58,461 bases of DNA from assembly GCA_015231515.1 (NCBI GenBank), contig JADGBM010000008.1:1-58461 (forward strand). Reading direction: 5' to 3'. Both the position numbers and the translations under genes were made by a program. Position 1 is the stretch's first letter. Every line of letters begins with the position of its first letter. Under the pieces are notes generated by a model. The model made no database searches and was not told the origin of the DNA. It was given only the letters and a program-made list of their open reading frames with translations. Positions 6,667 to 15,526 of this stretch are shown piece by piece. This stretch comes from Desulfobulbaceae bacterium (lineage in GTDB: Bacteria; Desulfobacterota; Desulfobulbia; Desulfobulbales; VMSU01).

Positions 6667-9249
6667 ATGCAGATTGAAAAATTAACTTTAAAATCCCAGC
6701 AAGCCCTACAAACCGCCCAACAACTTGCCGAGCAGAATGGTCAGCAGGAGATTCTCTCTGCCCATTTACTTAAGGCGCTACTGCAACAGCAAGACGGGGT
6801 AGTCGTGCCAGTACTGCGCAAAATTGGAACTGACCCGCGTCAGGTAGAAGATGCCCTTGCAGCACATCTGGCAAAACTACCCAAAGTCAGCGGCAGTGGT
6901 TTTGGCCAGGTGTATCTTTCAAACTCCTTGAAGAAAACACTGGATAAAGCCTTTACAATAGCAGCCAACATGCAGGATGACTATGTAAGCCAGGAGCATA
7001 TCTTCATCGCTCTGGTCGATGAAAACTCAGACATCTCAGCACTGCTCAAAACCAATGGCATCTCTAAAGATGGTTTTCTAAAGGCACTGGTCTCCTTCCG
7101 AGGCAACCAGCGAGTCACGGATCCGGATCCAGAGGGTAAATATCAAGCTTTGGAGAAATATGGCCGCGATCTGACTGCTCTTGCCAAGCAGGGAAAGCTC
7201 GACCCTGTTATCGGCAGAGATGATGAAGTTAGAAGGGTTGTGCAGGTTTTAGCCCGGCGCACAAAAAACAATCCGGTATTGATCGGTGAACCCGGTGTCG
7301 GTAAAACTGCTATTGTTGAAGGACTCGCCCAACGTATTGTCATGGGCGATATCCCTGAGACTCTAAGCAATAAACAAGTTGTTGCACTCGACATGGGGGC
7401 ACTTATTGCCGGTGCTAAGTATCGGGGAGAGTTTGAGGACAGACTCAAGGCGGTACTTAAAGAGGTTCAAAAACGTGAAGGAGAAATCATCCTCTTTATC
7501 GACGAAATTCACACCCTCGTCGGTGCAGGTGCTGCTGAAGGCGCCATGGATGCCTCAAATATGCTCAAACCGGCTCTGGCCAGAGGAGAGTTGCATTGTG
7601 TTGGCGCAACAACCATAAAGGAGTTTCGAACCATCGAGAAAGACCCTGCCTTAGAGCGCCGTTTCCAACAGGTTCTGGTTGCAGAGCCCTCTGTTGAAGA
7701 TACCATTGCAATTCTACGGGGCATCAAAGAAAAATATGAAGTACACCATGGAATTCGCATTACTGACTCGGCAACTGTAGCTGCGGCAACACTTTCAAAT
7801 AGATATATCACAGACAGATTTCTGCCCGACAAAGCAATTGATCTGATCGATGAGGCCAGTTCGAAGCTGCGAATCGAGATAGACTCAATGCCCACAGAGA
7901 TTGACGAGATTGATCGAAAGCGTATTAAGCTTGAAATCGAACGGGTGGCCTTAAAAAAAGAAAAAGACAGTTCCTCTAAAGAGCGGCTCTCCAAGTTAGA
8001 CGCGGAACTCGCCGATATCAATGAAAACCTTAACAGCATGAAAGGCCACTGGACTCTCGAAAAAGAGACCATAAAAAAAATTCGCGACATCAAAAGTCGC
8101 ATTGATGAGGCCCGCATGGAAGAACAGCGCGCTGAACGTATGGGTGAGCTGAGCAAGGTTGCCGAAATTCGATATGGCGTAATCGCTGGACTGGAGAAAG
8201 AGCTCACTAACGAGAATGATCAGCTCTCCAACATCCAGCAAGACAAGAAAATGCTCAAAGAGGAAGTTGATGAGGAAGATATCGCCCAAGTTGTCGCGAC
8301 TTGGACCGGAATTCCCATGGATAGGCTACTGAGCGGCGAAAAAGAAAAGCTTGTCCATGCCGACGAACTCCTAGCCAAAAGGGTCATAGGCCAAAAAACA
8401 GCTATTCAGGCAGTTGCCAACGCCGTCCGCCGTTCACGAGCAGGCCTGCAGGATCCGGATCGACCGCTGGGCTCCTTTATTTTTCTTGGTCCGACAGGGG
8501 TCGGCAAGACCGAACTGGCTCGAACGTTATCCGAATTTCTGTTCAACACCGAACGAGCCATGATCCGCCTGGATATGTCGGAATTTATGGAAAAACATTC
8601 TGTGGCGCGGTTGATTGGTGCTCCCCCGGGCTATGTTGGTTATGACGAAGGTGGCTACCTGACAGAGGCCGTTCGCAGACAGCCTTATTCAGTAATACTC
8701 TTTGATGAAATTGAAAAGGCTCACCCTGATGTGTTCAATGTTCTTCTGCAGATTCTTGACGATGGACGCATGACCGACGGCAAAGGAAGAACTGTTATTT
8801 TCAAGAATACCATTCTGATTATGACTTCTAATTTAGGTAGTAATCTAATCATGGAAATGGCAGAGGACTCAGAAGAGCTTAAGGCCGCACTCGACAAACT
8901 GCTGCATCAACAGTTCAAACCGGAATTCCTCAATCGTATCGATGAGATAATAACGTTCCACGGCCTGAGCAAAGCCGATCTTGCCCAAATCATCGAGATA
9001 CAGCTTTCGCTCTTGCAAGCTCGTTTGCACGAACAAAATTTTTCTTTAGAGTTAACTGCCGCCGCCAAAGAGTTCCTGATCCAGGCCGGTTATGATCCAT
9101 CCTTTGGGGCCAGGCCTTTAAAAAGAACAATCCAGCGGCACATTCAGGATCCACTGGCAATGAAGATACTTGAGGGAACATTTTTGGCGGGAGATACGAT
9201 TATGGCGGACTGCTCTGACTCAAACAAAATTATATTTTCAAAGAAATAA
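6667..9249 (+). CDS. clpB: ATP-dependent disaggregase ClpB (Hsp100)
   Basis: Hexameric AAA+ chaperone that extracts polypeptides from aggregates together with DnaK; grpE-dnaK are elsewhere in the window. It has an N-terminal Clp repeat domain (1-150), the first ATPase with GEPGVGKT near 206 and Walker [10 protein letters not shown], a coiled-coil middle domain (about 400-530, rich in E/K/R), and the second ATPase with GPTGVGKT near 608 and [11 protein letters not shown]. The frame is open from 6547, but AAGGAG 6 bases before ATG 6667 and family alignment give 860 residues, the usual size. A TTGACA at 6547 may be part of its promoter. Confidence 0.96.
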   Translation: MQIEKLTLKSQQALQTAQQLAEQNGQQEILSAHLLKALLQQQDGVVVPVLRKIGTDPRQVEDALAAHLAKLPKVSGSGFGQVYLSNSLKKTLDKAFTIAANMQDDYVSQEHIFIALVDENSDISALLKTNGISKDGFLKALVSFRGNQRVTDPDPEGKYQALEKYGRDLTALAKQGKLDPVIGRDDEVRRVVQVLARRTKNNPVLIGEPGVGKTAIVEGLAQRIVMGDIPETLSNKQVVALDMGALIAGAKYRGEFEDRLKAVLKEVQKREGEIILFIDEIHTLVGAGAAEGAMDASNMLKPALARGELHCVGATTIKEFRTIEKDPALERRFQQVLVAEPSVEDTIAILRGIKEKYEVHHGIRITDSATVAAATLSNRYITDRFLPDKAIDLIDEASSKLRIEIDSMPTEIDEIDRKRIKLEIERVALKKEKDSSSKERLSKLDAELADINENLNSMKGHWTLEKETIKKIRDIKSRIDEARMEEQRAERMGELSKVAEIRYGVIAGLEKELTNENDQLSNIQQDKKMLKEEVDEEDIAQVVATWTGIPMDRLLSGEKEKLVHADELLAKRVIGQKTAIQAVANAVRRSRAGLQDPDRPLGSFIFLGPTGVGKTELARTLSEFLFNTERAMIRLDMSEFMEKHSVARLIGAPPGYVGYDEGGYLTEAVRRQPYSVILFDEIEKAHPDVFNVLLQILDDGRMTDGKGRTVIFKNTILIMTSNLGSNLIMEMAEDSEELKAALDKLLHQQFKPEFLNRIDEIITFHGLSKADLAQIIEIQLSLLQARLHEQNFSLELTAAAKEFLIQAGYDPSFGARPLKRTIQRHIQDPLAMKILEGTFLAGDTIMADCSDSNKIIFSKK

Positions 9250-9320
9250 GGCTGACAGTTTTATCTTGAGTCTTGCTTCATATTTCAGGTAAGTCGGGTA
9301 ATCGTTATCATACCGAGTGG

Positions 9321-9462
9321 TTGACAATAGCCGTTTTGTGCATACTCTTATACCCACACAGTTAAAGAAAAATATTGAGTTGATGAGTTCCTTCTAATCG
9401 CAAATTTTAATTACTGATAAACTAATAGATCGTTCTACGCCCCCTCTATGGGGGCGTTTTTT
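9321..9462 (+). ncRNA. Possible small RNA or clpB 3' region
   Basis: Between clpB and the next gene, a TTGACA-N16-TACTCT promoter-like pair (9321-9348) is followed about 110 bases later by a strong rho-independent terminator (9437-9462), with no open frame between. This could be an independent small RNA of about 105 bases, or simply the 3' untranslated region of clpB. Confidence 0.3.
9437..9462 (+). terminator. Rho-independent terminator downstream of clpB
   Basis: ACGCCCCC-TCTAT-GGGGGCGT, an 8-bp GC-rich perfect stem, followed immediately by five T residues. Confidence 0.88.
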
Positions 9463-9488
9463 CATAGCGCTCGCAAATAAAAAGTTCC

Positions 9489-10040
9489 ATGACAGATCAA
9501 AACGATATTGAAATACTGGCTGAACAAATTCGCCTTCGCACCGAAAATTTTTTTGGCGTCCATGGCCTCTGCTGTTCGGAAGCTATCATGTACGTCATAA
9601 ATAAAGGCTTAAGCGGTGGTCTAGATGATGAAACCGTGCTGAAAATCGGCAATGGTTTCTGTGGAGGCATGGGTGGTGGAGAAGGAACCTGTGGCGCTTT
9701 AACTGGTGCGGTATCGGTCATGGGCCTCTTCTTAAGCCCCCATTGCAAAAAAGGCCTATCCAAAAAGAAGGCTCGTCTGGCGACCAAAGAGCTCCAAGAT
9801 AGATTTAAAGAAAAACTTGCTTCAATCAGCTGCAATGATCTCACCCAGGAGTTCTTAAATCAAAGAAAAGCCCGGGTAAAAAATTGCCAAAAAATTACTG
9901 GAATCGGAGCTGAGATAAGTGCTACTATTATCCTTAAAAACAGGCCTGACCTCATCGACCAGGCAGACCGTATTTTTTTAGCGAAAAATGATTCAAAACT
10001 AAAAGCATTAGCTGGCAAATTTTGTTCTTTGTTGAGCTAG
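9489..10040 (+). CDS. C_GCAxxG_C_C family redox-type protein
   Basis: A 183-residue cytosolic protein with the pattern that names the family: CCSEA near the N-terminus, FCGGMGGGEGTCGALTG (the CGAxxG core), then a further cysteine at PHCKKG and later single cysteines. The family is common in anaerobes and presumed to bind a metal or act in redox chemistry; no function is established. The usual domain is about 120-150 residues, so the last 50 residues (after NCQKITGIG) are an extra tail. No strong Shine-Dalgarno is seen. It follows the terminator at 9462. Confidence 0.8.
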   Translation: MTDQNDIEILAEQIRLRTENFFGVHGLCCSEAIMYVINKGLSGGLDDETVLKIGNGFCGGMGGGEGTCGALTGAVSVMGLFLSPHCKKGLSKKKARLATKELQDRFKEKLASISCNDLTQEFLNQRKARVKNCQKITGIGAEISATIILKNRPDLIDQADRIFLAKNDSKLKALAGKFCSLLS

Positions 10041-10080
10041 CCAACCAACAACTGTGAAACTTTTACCACTGGAGTCCGCT

Positions 10081-10734
10081 ATGAAATCTATTCATCTCGT
10101 TGTGTCTCTCTCCCTCCTTTCATTAATTAGCTCGTCATGTGTTCCGCAAAGCAATACTGGCCAAGGCGGCCTCTATGGAGCCGGTGGTGGCGCTGCTGCC
10201 GGAGCAATAATCGGCCAGATTGCCGGAAGAGACACTGAGTCGACATTGATTGGCGCAGCTATAGGTGCCGCCGTTGGCGGCCTCGCTGGTGCAGGAGCGG
10301 GAAAAATGATGGATAACCAGGAACGTGATATGCGTGCGGCTCTGGCAAATTCTGAAGCTGCCGCAGTCAAACGGGAGGGAAACCTGCTGGCAATCAGTTT
10401 AAAAGGTGATGTCACTTTTGACAGCAATTCAGCCACAGTGCGCCCTGGGCTTTATGCTGAAATTGACCGTATTGCCAATGTCTTGTATCAGTACCCGCAA
10501 ACTGTCGTGCGCGTTGATGGTCACACCGATAGCCAGGGAGCAGAAGAGTACAATTTAAATCTTTCCCAGCGTCGAGCTGACTCCGTAAAAAACCTGTTAA
10601 CTCAGAGAGGTCTCCCCGCCAGCAGAGTTGAAACTCTGGCCTTTGGCGAGTCCATGCCAGTTGCCACCAATGAGACTGAAGTCGGACGTCAACTCAACCG
10701 CCGGGTAGAAATAAAAATTGCCCCAACCCAGTGA
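10081..10734 (+). CDS. OmpA-family outer-membrane lipoprotein with glycine zipper
   Basis: 217 residues. The N-terminal signal ends in LISSSC, a slightly unusual lipobox, so the protein is probably lipidated and placed in the outer membrane. A glycine-zipper region follows (GAGGGAAAGAIIGQ and GAAIGAAVGGLAGAGAG). From about residue 100 there is an OmpA C-terminal peptidoglycan-binding domain with DVTFDSNSA, VDGHTDSQG and LSQRRADSV. Homologues (YiaD/Pal-like) tether the outer membrane to the cell wall. The frame is open from GTG 10054, but GGAG 7 bases before ATG 10081 decides the start. Confidence 0.88.
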   Translation: MKSIHLVVSLSLLSLISSSCVPQSNTGQGGLYGAGGGAAAGAIIGQIAGRDTESTLIGAAIGAAVGGLAGAGAGKMMDNQERDMRAALANSEAAAVKREGNLLAISLKGDVTFDSNSATVRPGLYAEIDRIANVLYQYPQTVVRVDGHTDSQGAEEYNLNLSQRRADSVKNLLTQRGLPASRVETLAFGESMPVATNETEVGRQLNRRVEIKIAPTQ

Positions 10735-10795
10735 TATGACCATCCAGAAAGTTTTATTTCACACCATACACCTTCTGCACTGAGCGAACGCATTC

Positions 10796-11614
10796 ATGTG
10801 TGAATTTTGTACAAATCATGGTGATGGCCAGATCTGGTTTAAAGATGCCGCTAACTACAGCAATGATCTAATTGCTGATCTTAAAAGACGCCAGTATGTG
10901 CAAAACTTCTTTCAGTCGACAATAGAGGACGGAATTACCACGATTGGCCGCCTGGAAACGTTGTACTCTAAAAAGAGATCACTTCCCCACCGTCTCACCA
11001 AACAACTGATTGACCGTGCTAAAAAAGAACATTTTGGTCAGGTTGTTACCATCGAGGATATTCGCCTGATAGTCGGCAAGGCAGCGTCAGTCGTTCGCAT
11101 GCCCTGCGCCTGCCGCTGGGCTGCCATGAAAAAAGAGGCCCGCTGCTGCTATAGTGTCAGCTACAGTCCTGCTGCCTGGTATCAAGATCTGGACATGGGT
11201 TACTTCGGGCATACTCAGGATATGGGGCTTGAGACTATCTCTCCCGATGAAGCGATTTCACAGATGGAAAAATTAGAAGAAGTCGGCGCAGTTCATACAA
11301 TCTGGACCATGATAACGCCGTTTATTGGTGCTATCTGCAACTGTCAGACCCAAGAGTGTTTAGGACTGCGCACCCTGTCTATCGATGTTGAAACTATGTT
11401 TAGAGGGGAAACCGTCGCCAGAGTGGACAACAATCTTTGTACTGGTTGCGGGGCATGCCATGAAGCTTGTCAATTCAAAGCCATCGGCAGCACAGAACGC
11501 TCAGGAGAACACAAAGCGACAATCGACGCCGCTGCCTGTTTCGGCTGTGGCCTCTGCCGCCGCGTCTGTCCTGTTGATGCATTAAGCATGGCGCCTCGCT
11601 GTGTATCGCCTTGA
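10796..11614 (+). CDS. 4Fe-4S ferredoxin-type protein with an extra cysteine-rich domain
   Basis: A 272-residue soluble protein. The last 65 residues hold two ferredoxin motifs, CTGCGACHEACQ and CFGCGLCRRVCP, able to bind two [4Fe-4S] clusters. The preceding 200 residues have cysteines in MCEFC, MPCACRW, RCCYS and CNCQTQEC, typical of uncharacterised ferredoxin-like proteins of sulfate reducers. It probably carries electrons between unknown partners. Its stop meets the convergent remnant at 11619, so it seems to be a single-gene unit. Confidence 0.8.
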   Translation: MCEFCTNHGDGQIWFKDAANYSNDLIADLKRRQYVQNFFQSTIEDGITTIGRLETLYSKKRSLPHRLTKQLIDRAKKEHFGQVVTIEDIRLIVGKAASVVRMPCACRWAAMKKEARCCYSVSYSPAAWYQDLDMGYFGHTQDMGLETISPDEAISQMEKLEEVGAVHTIWTMITPFIGAICNCQTQECLGLRTLSIDVETMFRGETVARVDNNLCTGCGACHEACQFKAIGSTERSGEHKATIDAAACFGCGLCRRVCPVDALSMAPRCVSP

Positions 11615-11618
11615 ATCG

Positions 11619-11750
11619 CTACCATGAATCATGGTATTTAAGGTTCATTTGAGTACGGGTGTAAAGCTTGGCAACAGGTATATCAATTGTCAGCCTTTCA
11701 CCAGGTTTGACAATCTTTTCACCTACCGTAATCGACTTTCTTTTTGCCAC
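11619..11750 (-). pseudogene. Succinylglutamate desuccinylase/aspartoacylase-family gene, 5' fragment only
   Basis: GTG 11750 follows the rimK stop directly (TAGGTG) and opens 43 codons reading VAKRKSITVGEKIVKPGERL then TIDIPVAKLYTRTQM. From memory of the family this matches the N-terminus of AstE/AspA-type zinc hydrolases, which continue past YTHTEM for about 300 residues including the metal ligands. Here homology stops and a TAG follows. Such a gene is often the third member of the retropepsin-RimK-hydrolase cluster. A perfect palindrome, ACCATGA-A-TCATGGT (11621-11635), lies at the break. Confidence 0.65.
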
Positions 11751-12656
11751 CTAGCCTTGACCTCTGGTTTTAGTTTTTCCATGTCCAGCATTCTTTTGAA
11801 TAAACTCAATAATAATTTTGGCGATATCTTTGCCGGTAGCTCTTTCAATACCACGAAGACCTGGCGACGAATTTACCTCCATGACCACAGGTCCATGGTT
11901 TGATCGCAAAATATCCACACCGCAAACGTTTAATCCCATTATTTTTGCTGCCCGTACTGCTGTTGAGCGTTCCTCTGGGGTTATATTAACTTTCTCGACA
12001 GTGCCGCCCCGGTGGATATTTGAACGAAAATCCCCCTCTTTGCCCGTTCGCATCATAGTCGCAATCACCTTACGGCCAACTACAAAACAACGAATATCCT
12101 TCGAATCAGCTTCTTTAATAAACTCCTGAACTAAAATATTCGCTCTCATCCCCCGAAATGCCTCAATAACACTTTCAGCGGCGTTCTGAGTTTCGGCCAG
12201 CACAACCCCGATTCCCTGAGTGCCTTCCAAAAGTTTTATAACCAGAGGCGCCCCATGAACAACATTAATCAAATCTTTTGTATACCTAGTGGAATGGGCA
12301 AAGCCGGTAATCGGCAAACCAATTCCTTTTCGAGCCAGAAGCTGGAGCGAACGAAGCTTATCTCGTGATCGTGTGATTGCAACCGACTCGTTTAAGCTGT
12401 AAACTCCCATCATCTCAAACTGACGGACAACAGCAGTACCGTAAAAGGTAATCGAAGCCCCGATTCGTGGGATTATTGCATTAAAGCCTTTAAGAGGCTC
12501 GCCCTTGAAATGAATTGAAGGGTTGTGCGAAGTTATATTCATATAACAACGAAGTGGATCAATAACCTTAACCTCATGACCCAGTTCTTTCGCCGCTTCC
12601 ACCATCCGACTGGTGGAGTATAGCTCTGAGTTTCTTGAGAGTATTGCAATTTTCAT
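11751..12656 (-). CDS. rimK: RimK-type ATP-grasp alpha-L-glutamate ligase
   Basis: A 301-residue ATP-grasp enzyme. RimK homologues add glutamates to ribosomal protein S6 or make poly-glutamate; LysX/ArgX relatives ligate amino acids to the carrier LysW. Visible signatures are [21 protein letters not shown] (nucleotide-binding loop), [21 protein letters not shown] and [10 protein letters not shown] with the metal-binding Glu and Asn. Its ATG overlaps the stop of the upstream retropepsin-like gene by 4 bases, so the two are translationally coupled. The true acceptor here cannot be told from sequence. Confidence 0.88.
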   Translation of the reverse strand: MKIAILSRNSELYSTSRMVEAAKELGHEVKVIDPLRCYMNITSHNPSIHFKGEPLKGFNAIIPRIGASITFYGTAVVRQFEMMGVYSLNESVAITRSRDKLRSLQLLARKGIGLPITGFAHSTRYTKDLINVVHGAPLVIKLLEGTQGIGVVLAETQNAAESVIEAFRGMRANILVQEFIKEADSKDIRCFVVGRKVIATMMRTGKEGDFRSNIHRGGTVEKVNITPEERSTAVRAAKIMGLNVCGVDILRSNHGPVVMEVNSSPGLRGIERATGKDIAKIIIEFIQKNAGHGKTKTRGQG

Positions 12657-13159
12657 CTTTTCATCCTTTTCTTTTTTAGACCATATACGTTTTTAGGTCT
12701 TCTCCCTACAAGATACGATAGTCCCGGAGCAACAAGAAACTTTTGCTCCAGAGCTGTACGACCCAAGAGCATACGAAACTGCATAGTATCCCTGTCCGTT
12801 AATGTAATTTCCAGCTCAAATTCATGACTACCAATAACCGCTTTCGTTCGGACAACATAACGCATTTCACGATGACCTCCAGAGTCACTCACCAGTCTCT
12901 GATCAACAACGTCAGCAACACAGGTCAGCTCAATATCCGATCTCCTCTGCAAAGGATGAATCTTAAAACGGATCTTCCGCTTACCATTTTCAATAAAGGG
13001 TTCCAGAAAAAATGCGTGCAGGGCTGAAGTTCGAGCTCCAGTGTCAACTTTGGCCTTTACGGCTGGCACACCTAACTCCGGCAGAACTATCCATTCCCGC
13101 CAGCCAACTGTAGTTTTCTCGGAGCTGTTCAGCTTTTGTTCTTTGGTCTTTTTATTCAA
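12653..13159 (-). CDS. RimK-associated retropepsin-like protein (ATP-dependent zinc protease family, RimB-like)
   Basis: A 168-residue protein of the family annotated as putative ATP-dependent zinc protease, with a retropepsin fold. The catalytic-type motif D39-T-G-A-R-T-S is clear, followed by LLGRTAL near the C-terminus, a typical closing element. In Pseudomonas the equivalent small protease RimB acts with RimA and RimK in S6 modification. Here it overlaps rimK by 4 bases, supporting a shared process. No signal peptide is seen, so it is cytosolic. Whether it cleaves peptides in this organism is unknown. Confidence 0.83.
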   Translation of the reverse strand: MNKKTKEQKLNSSEKTTVGWREWIVLPELGVPAVKAKVDTGARTSALHAFFLEPFIENGKRKIRFKIHPLQRRSDIELTCVADVVDQRLVSDSGGHREMRYVVRTKAVIGSHEFELEITLTDRDTMQFRMLLGRTALEQKFLVAPGLSYLVGRRPKNVYGLKKKRMKR

Positions 13160-13350
13160 CAGAGTTCTTTTATACAGAAATCAGAATACAGGAAAGAACC
13201 ACCAACGAGTTCTATTCAGGGAAGTAAAATCGTTAGCAGTACCGTTAAAAATAGTAGCATGGCCTCGAATGACTCTTGCGTATACCAATGAAAAGTCTCG
13301 AGACCATACTTCATGCTCTATTCTTTTTTTTCAGGAAGGAAAGTAATTTG

Positions 13351-13527
13351 TTACTCAGAGGAAGTCCGTGAGATAAATTGTTTAACACCGCACAGTTCGC
13401 AGCAGTACTCCTGCTCCAACTCCTTTTTTTTCCACTGCTCTCTAATATCAAGAACTTTGTACTCTTTTTTGGAGCACTGATCACAAAGTACAACTGTCGA
13501 TCTATCTTGTTTTTGCCACTTATGCAT
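13351..13527 (-). CDS. Small zinc-ribbon protein, unknown function
   Basis: A 58-residue protein starting MHKWQKQDRSTVVLCDQC. Two CxxC knuckles (CDQC and CELC) about 27 residues apart should bind one zinc. The frame is open for 12 more codons upstream, but GAGGTGAAA just before ATG 13527 is the better start. It lies between the RimB-like gene and a citrate synthase remnant, all on the same strand. No family is recognised with certainty. Confidence 0.55.
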   Translation of the reverse strand: MHKWQKQDRSTVVLCDQCSKKEYKVLDIREQWKKKELEQEYCCELCGVKQFISRTSSE

Positions 13528-13614
13528 TTTCACCTCACTCTCGAGCGGCACAACCATTATCAAAGGTAGTGCTCTGTTTAGTAATCACTATATTCGGCAC
13601 CATACTGACACCTG

Positions 13615-13878
13615 TTAGCGCGTGCGTGTTTCAATAGGAACATAGTCAACCGGTGCCGACCCGACATAATTGGCTCGTGGTCTGATCAGCCGGTTGTTGC
13701 TCCATTGTTCAAGAATATGTGCTGTCCAGCCTACTGTTCTACTTATAGCAAAAATGGGGGTAAACAAATCAACAGGTATGCCCATTGCGTGATACAGTGA
13801 GGCCGTATATAAATCAACATTCGGGAAAACTTTAGAATGAGCCAGCATGGTTTTATTGGGCCTGAAACCGGCTTGGTC
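13615..13878 (-). pseudogene. Citrate/2-methylcitrate synthase, C-terminal fragment
   Basis: The open frame has only the last 80-90 residues of a citrate synthase: HSKVFPNVDLYTASLYHAMG, then PVDLFTPIFAISRTVGWTAH, with the catalytic Asp region and substrate-binding Arg at RTVGW, and LIRPRANYVG. About 300 N-terminal residues are missing; a TAA at 13879-13881 closes the frame. It is not a copy of the complete citrate synthase at 46874-48196, whose matching segment reads NVDFYSGIIYKAIGIPTDMF. It is the leftover of a second, different enzyme. Confidence 0.82.
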
Positions 13879-13989
13879 TTATTTTTTTTCATAACTAACG
13901 TCCCTACCACCCTTAGAAGTCTCCTACATAGGCATATCCGTAAAAAGGCCTGAGGTAGATTTTCTGCTTACAGCAAAACTGACCAACCC

Positions 13990-14277
13990 CTATACTATAC
14001 TTTTGTAATGAGCGCCATCCGAACACAATAAAACTTTCACTTCACTTACAGTTATAACACGGCGTTTATGGCCAAAACGAACCGCGCCCGTCAGATGAAC
14101 CTTACTCCGGGCATATCTAGAAAAATCTATATCGGGGTTTTTCGTATCATGTTCAAGGATATATTTATTCTCATCATCGGTTAAAAGGACAAAACGAACC
14201 GGATTCCCAGTTGAATCAAAGTCATCTACAGTAATAATTCCTTGTAAACCTATGTTTTTCTGTTCTATGGTAGTCAT
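13990..14277 (-). CDS. Hypothetical protein, 95 aa, OB-fold-like
   Basis: Starts MTTIEQKNIGLQGIITVDDF. Alternating strands (VRFVLLTDDENKYIL, KVHLTGAVRFGHKRRVITVSEVKVL) suggest a small beta barrel such as an OB fold. It has one cysteine and no membrane segment. It follows the LysW-like gene in the same direction with a 76-base gap and may be the last gene of the polyamine transcript. The start has only a weak ribosome binding site. The function cannot be assigned. Confidence 0.55.
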   Translation of the reverse strand: MTTIEQKNIGLQGIITVDDFDSTGNPVRFVLLTDDENKYILEHDTKNPDIDFSRYARSKVHLTGAVRFGHKRRVITVSEVKVLLCSDGAHYKSIV

Positions 14278-14353
14278 TTTAAATTCACGCTAAAAAATCA
14301 ATAAAGTGAATCTCAACTAATTAATTGGCTAATCTGTAGCAAACACACATCTT

Positions 14354-14578
14354 CTAATAATCGTACTCAAGCCCTTCAAAGTTTTCATCATCATATCTAT
14401 CCACAACCATTGTCAAAACCAGAGGGTGTCGTTCTTCAAGTATGTATTCAGTGTCACACTCAGAGCAGACCACAACCTCTCCCTTACCAAAATAAAATTC
14501 AATTGGAATTTCGCCATAACAGATTTCACAGCGAGCAAATCGAGATTCATTTTCATAAGACCTACTTCTCTTTTCCAT
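14354..14578 (-). CDS. LysW-like zinc-ribbon small protein
   Basis: A 74-residue acidic protein with CEIC-N17-CSEC. The layout matches the amino-group carrier LysW: CxxC followed by G-E-[LV]-V-V-C-x-x-C, a pair like PLVL, and an acidic tail. However, the tail ends ENFEGLEYDY instead of the EDWGE whose final Glu carries substrate in LysW, so carrier activity is not supported by that key residue. AGGAGG lies 8 bases before the ATG. It lies 42 bases downstream of speB in the same direction, in a region that also has a RimK/LysX-type ligase. It could equally be an unrelated zinc ribbon. Confidence 0.6.
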   Translation of the reverse strand: MEKRSRSYENESRFARCEICYGEIPIEFYFGKGEVVVCSECDTEYILEERHPLVLTMVVDRYDDENFEGLEYDY

Positions 14579-14620
14579 GACTAGCGCCTCCTGGCAGTTA
14601 TTTAGAAACTAAAAAGGAAA

Positions 14621-15523
14621 CTAAAAAGTATGACCAACACCTAACAAGTACTGCTTAGTATTAACTTCACTTCGAGTCACATAACCCATTATATTATAAA
14701 TCAATTGCGCGGCAGTAAAGGCAGCACCATGCAGTTGCGGGATCGGGGCGAATTCAACGACATCAAACCCTATGCAGATTCTCTCATCGAGGATCTTTTC
14801 GATTAGCCATAGTGCCTGATACCAATTCAATCCACCCGGCACCGGCGTTCCTGTCGCCGGCATTAAAGCAGGGTCAAACACGTCAATATCAAAGGTTATA
14901 AAAATTTTATCCGGAAAACCAGGGGGCAGCACAAAACCTTCAATGCCCCCTTTAAAGATCTCTTCAGCGTCCAGGTAGGGAATTTTATTGTCTTTGCGAA
15001 AGATATGCTCTTCATGGCAATAACTACGTGTTCCGAACTGGAAAAACGGGATGTTTCGCTCATGTATTCGTCTCATCACACATGCGTGACTGTATTGACT
15101 TCCCTGATAGCTGTTTCGAAGATCGGCATGGGCATCAAAGTGCACAACACCGTAACTGGCATATCTGTGTTCAAGGCCGAGTATACTGCCAAGGGTGACC
15201 GTATGCTCGCCCCCGACAACAACAGGGATTTTCCCATGGGCAACACAGTCACCCACCCGTGCAGCAATACGCTCCATGATTTTAGTTTCAGAGCCGCTGC
15301 AGTTCACAGATGGGGCGGTATACAAGCCGAAGCTGGCCGGAATATTTTTCCCGTCAAACAGCTCAAGTTGGCAGGAAGCATCAAGAATAGCCTGTGGTCC
15401 AAGTGATGTGCCCTGGCCATACGAAGTCGTTTTCTCGTAGGGGACAGGAATGACGTGAAAAAGGGCCTCCTCAGGGGGCGAAGGTGCGACATCATCACCA
15501 TGAAAATTCGTTATTGTCGTCAT
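14621..15523 (-). CDS. speB: Agmatinase
   Basis: A 300-residue ureohydrolase that splits agmatine into putrescine and urea with a two-manganese centre. Metal motifs are present in order: GGEHT, DAHAD (VVHFDAHADLR) and DIDVFDP (ITFDIDVFDPALMPATGTP). The last includes the substrate loop. It starts 3 bases after the stop of the carboxyspermidine decarboxylase gene, so it is the fourth gene of an operon with speA. Together they supply putrescine from arginine without ornithine decarboxylase. Confidence 0.93.
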   Translation of the reverse strand: MTTITNFHGDDVAPSPPEEALFHVIPVPYEKTTSYGQGTSLGPQAILDASCQLELFDGKNIPASFGLYTAPSVNCSGSETKIMERIAARVGDCVAHGKIPVVVGGEHTVTLGSILGLEHRYASYGVVHFDAHADLRNSYQGSQYSHACVMRRIHERNIPFFQFGTRSYCHEEHIFRKDNKIPYLDAEEIFKGGIEGFVLPPGFPDKIFITFDIDVFDPALMPATGTPVPGGLNWYQALWLIEKILDERICIGFDVVEFAPIPQLHGAAFTAAQLIYNIMGYVTRSEVNTKQYLLGVGHTF

Positions 15524-15526
15524 GGC

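Noticed and set aside
7509-8207. 232-codon frame antisense to clpB
   Set aside because: It lies fully inside a highly conserved gene, is Ser/Arg-rich as expected of an antisense shadow, and has no recognisable domain.
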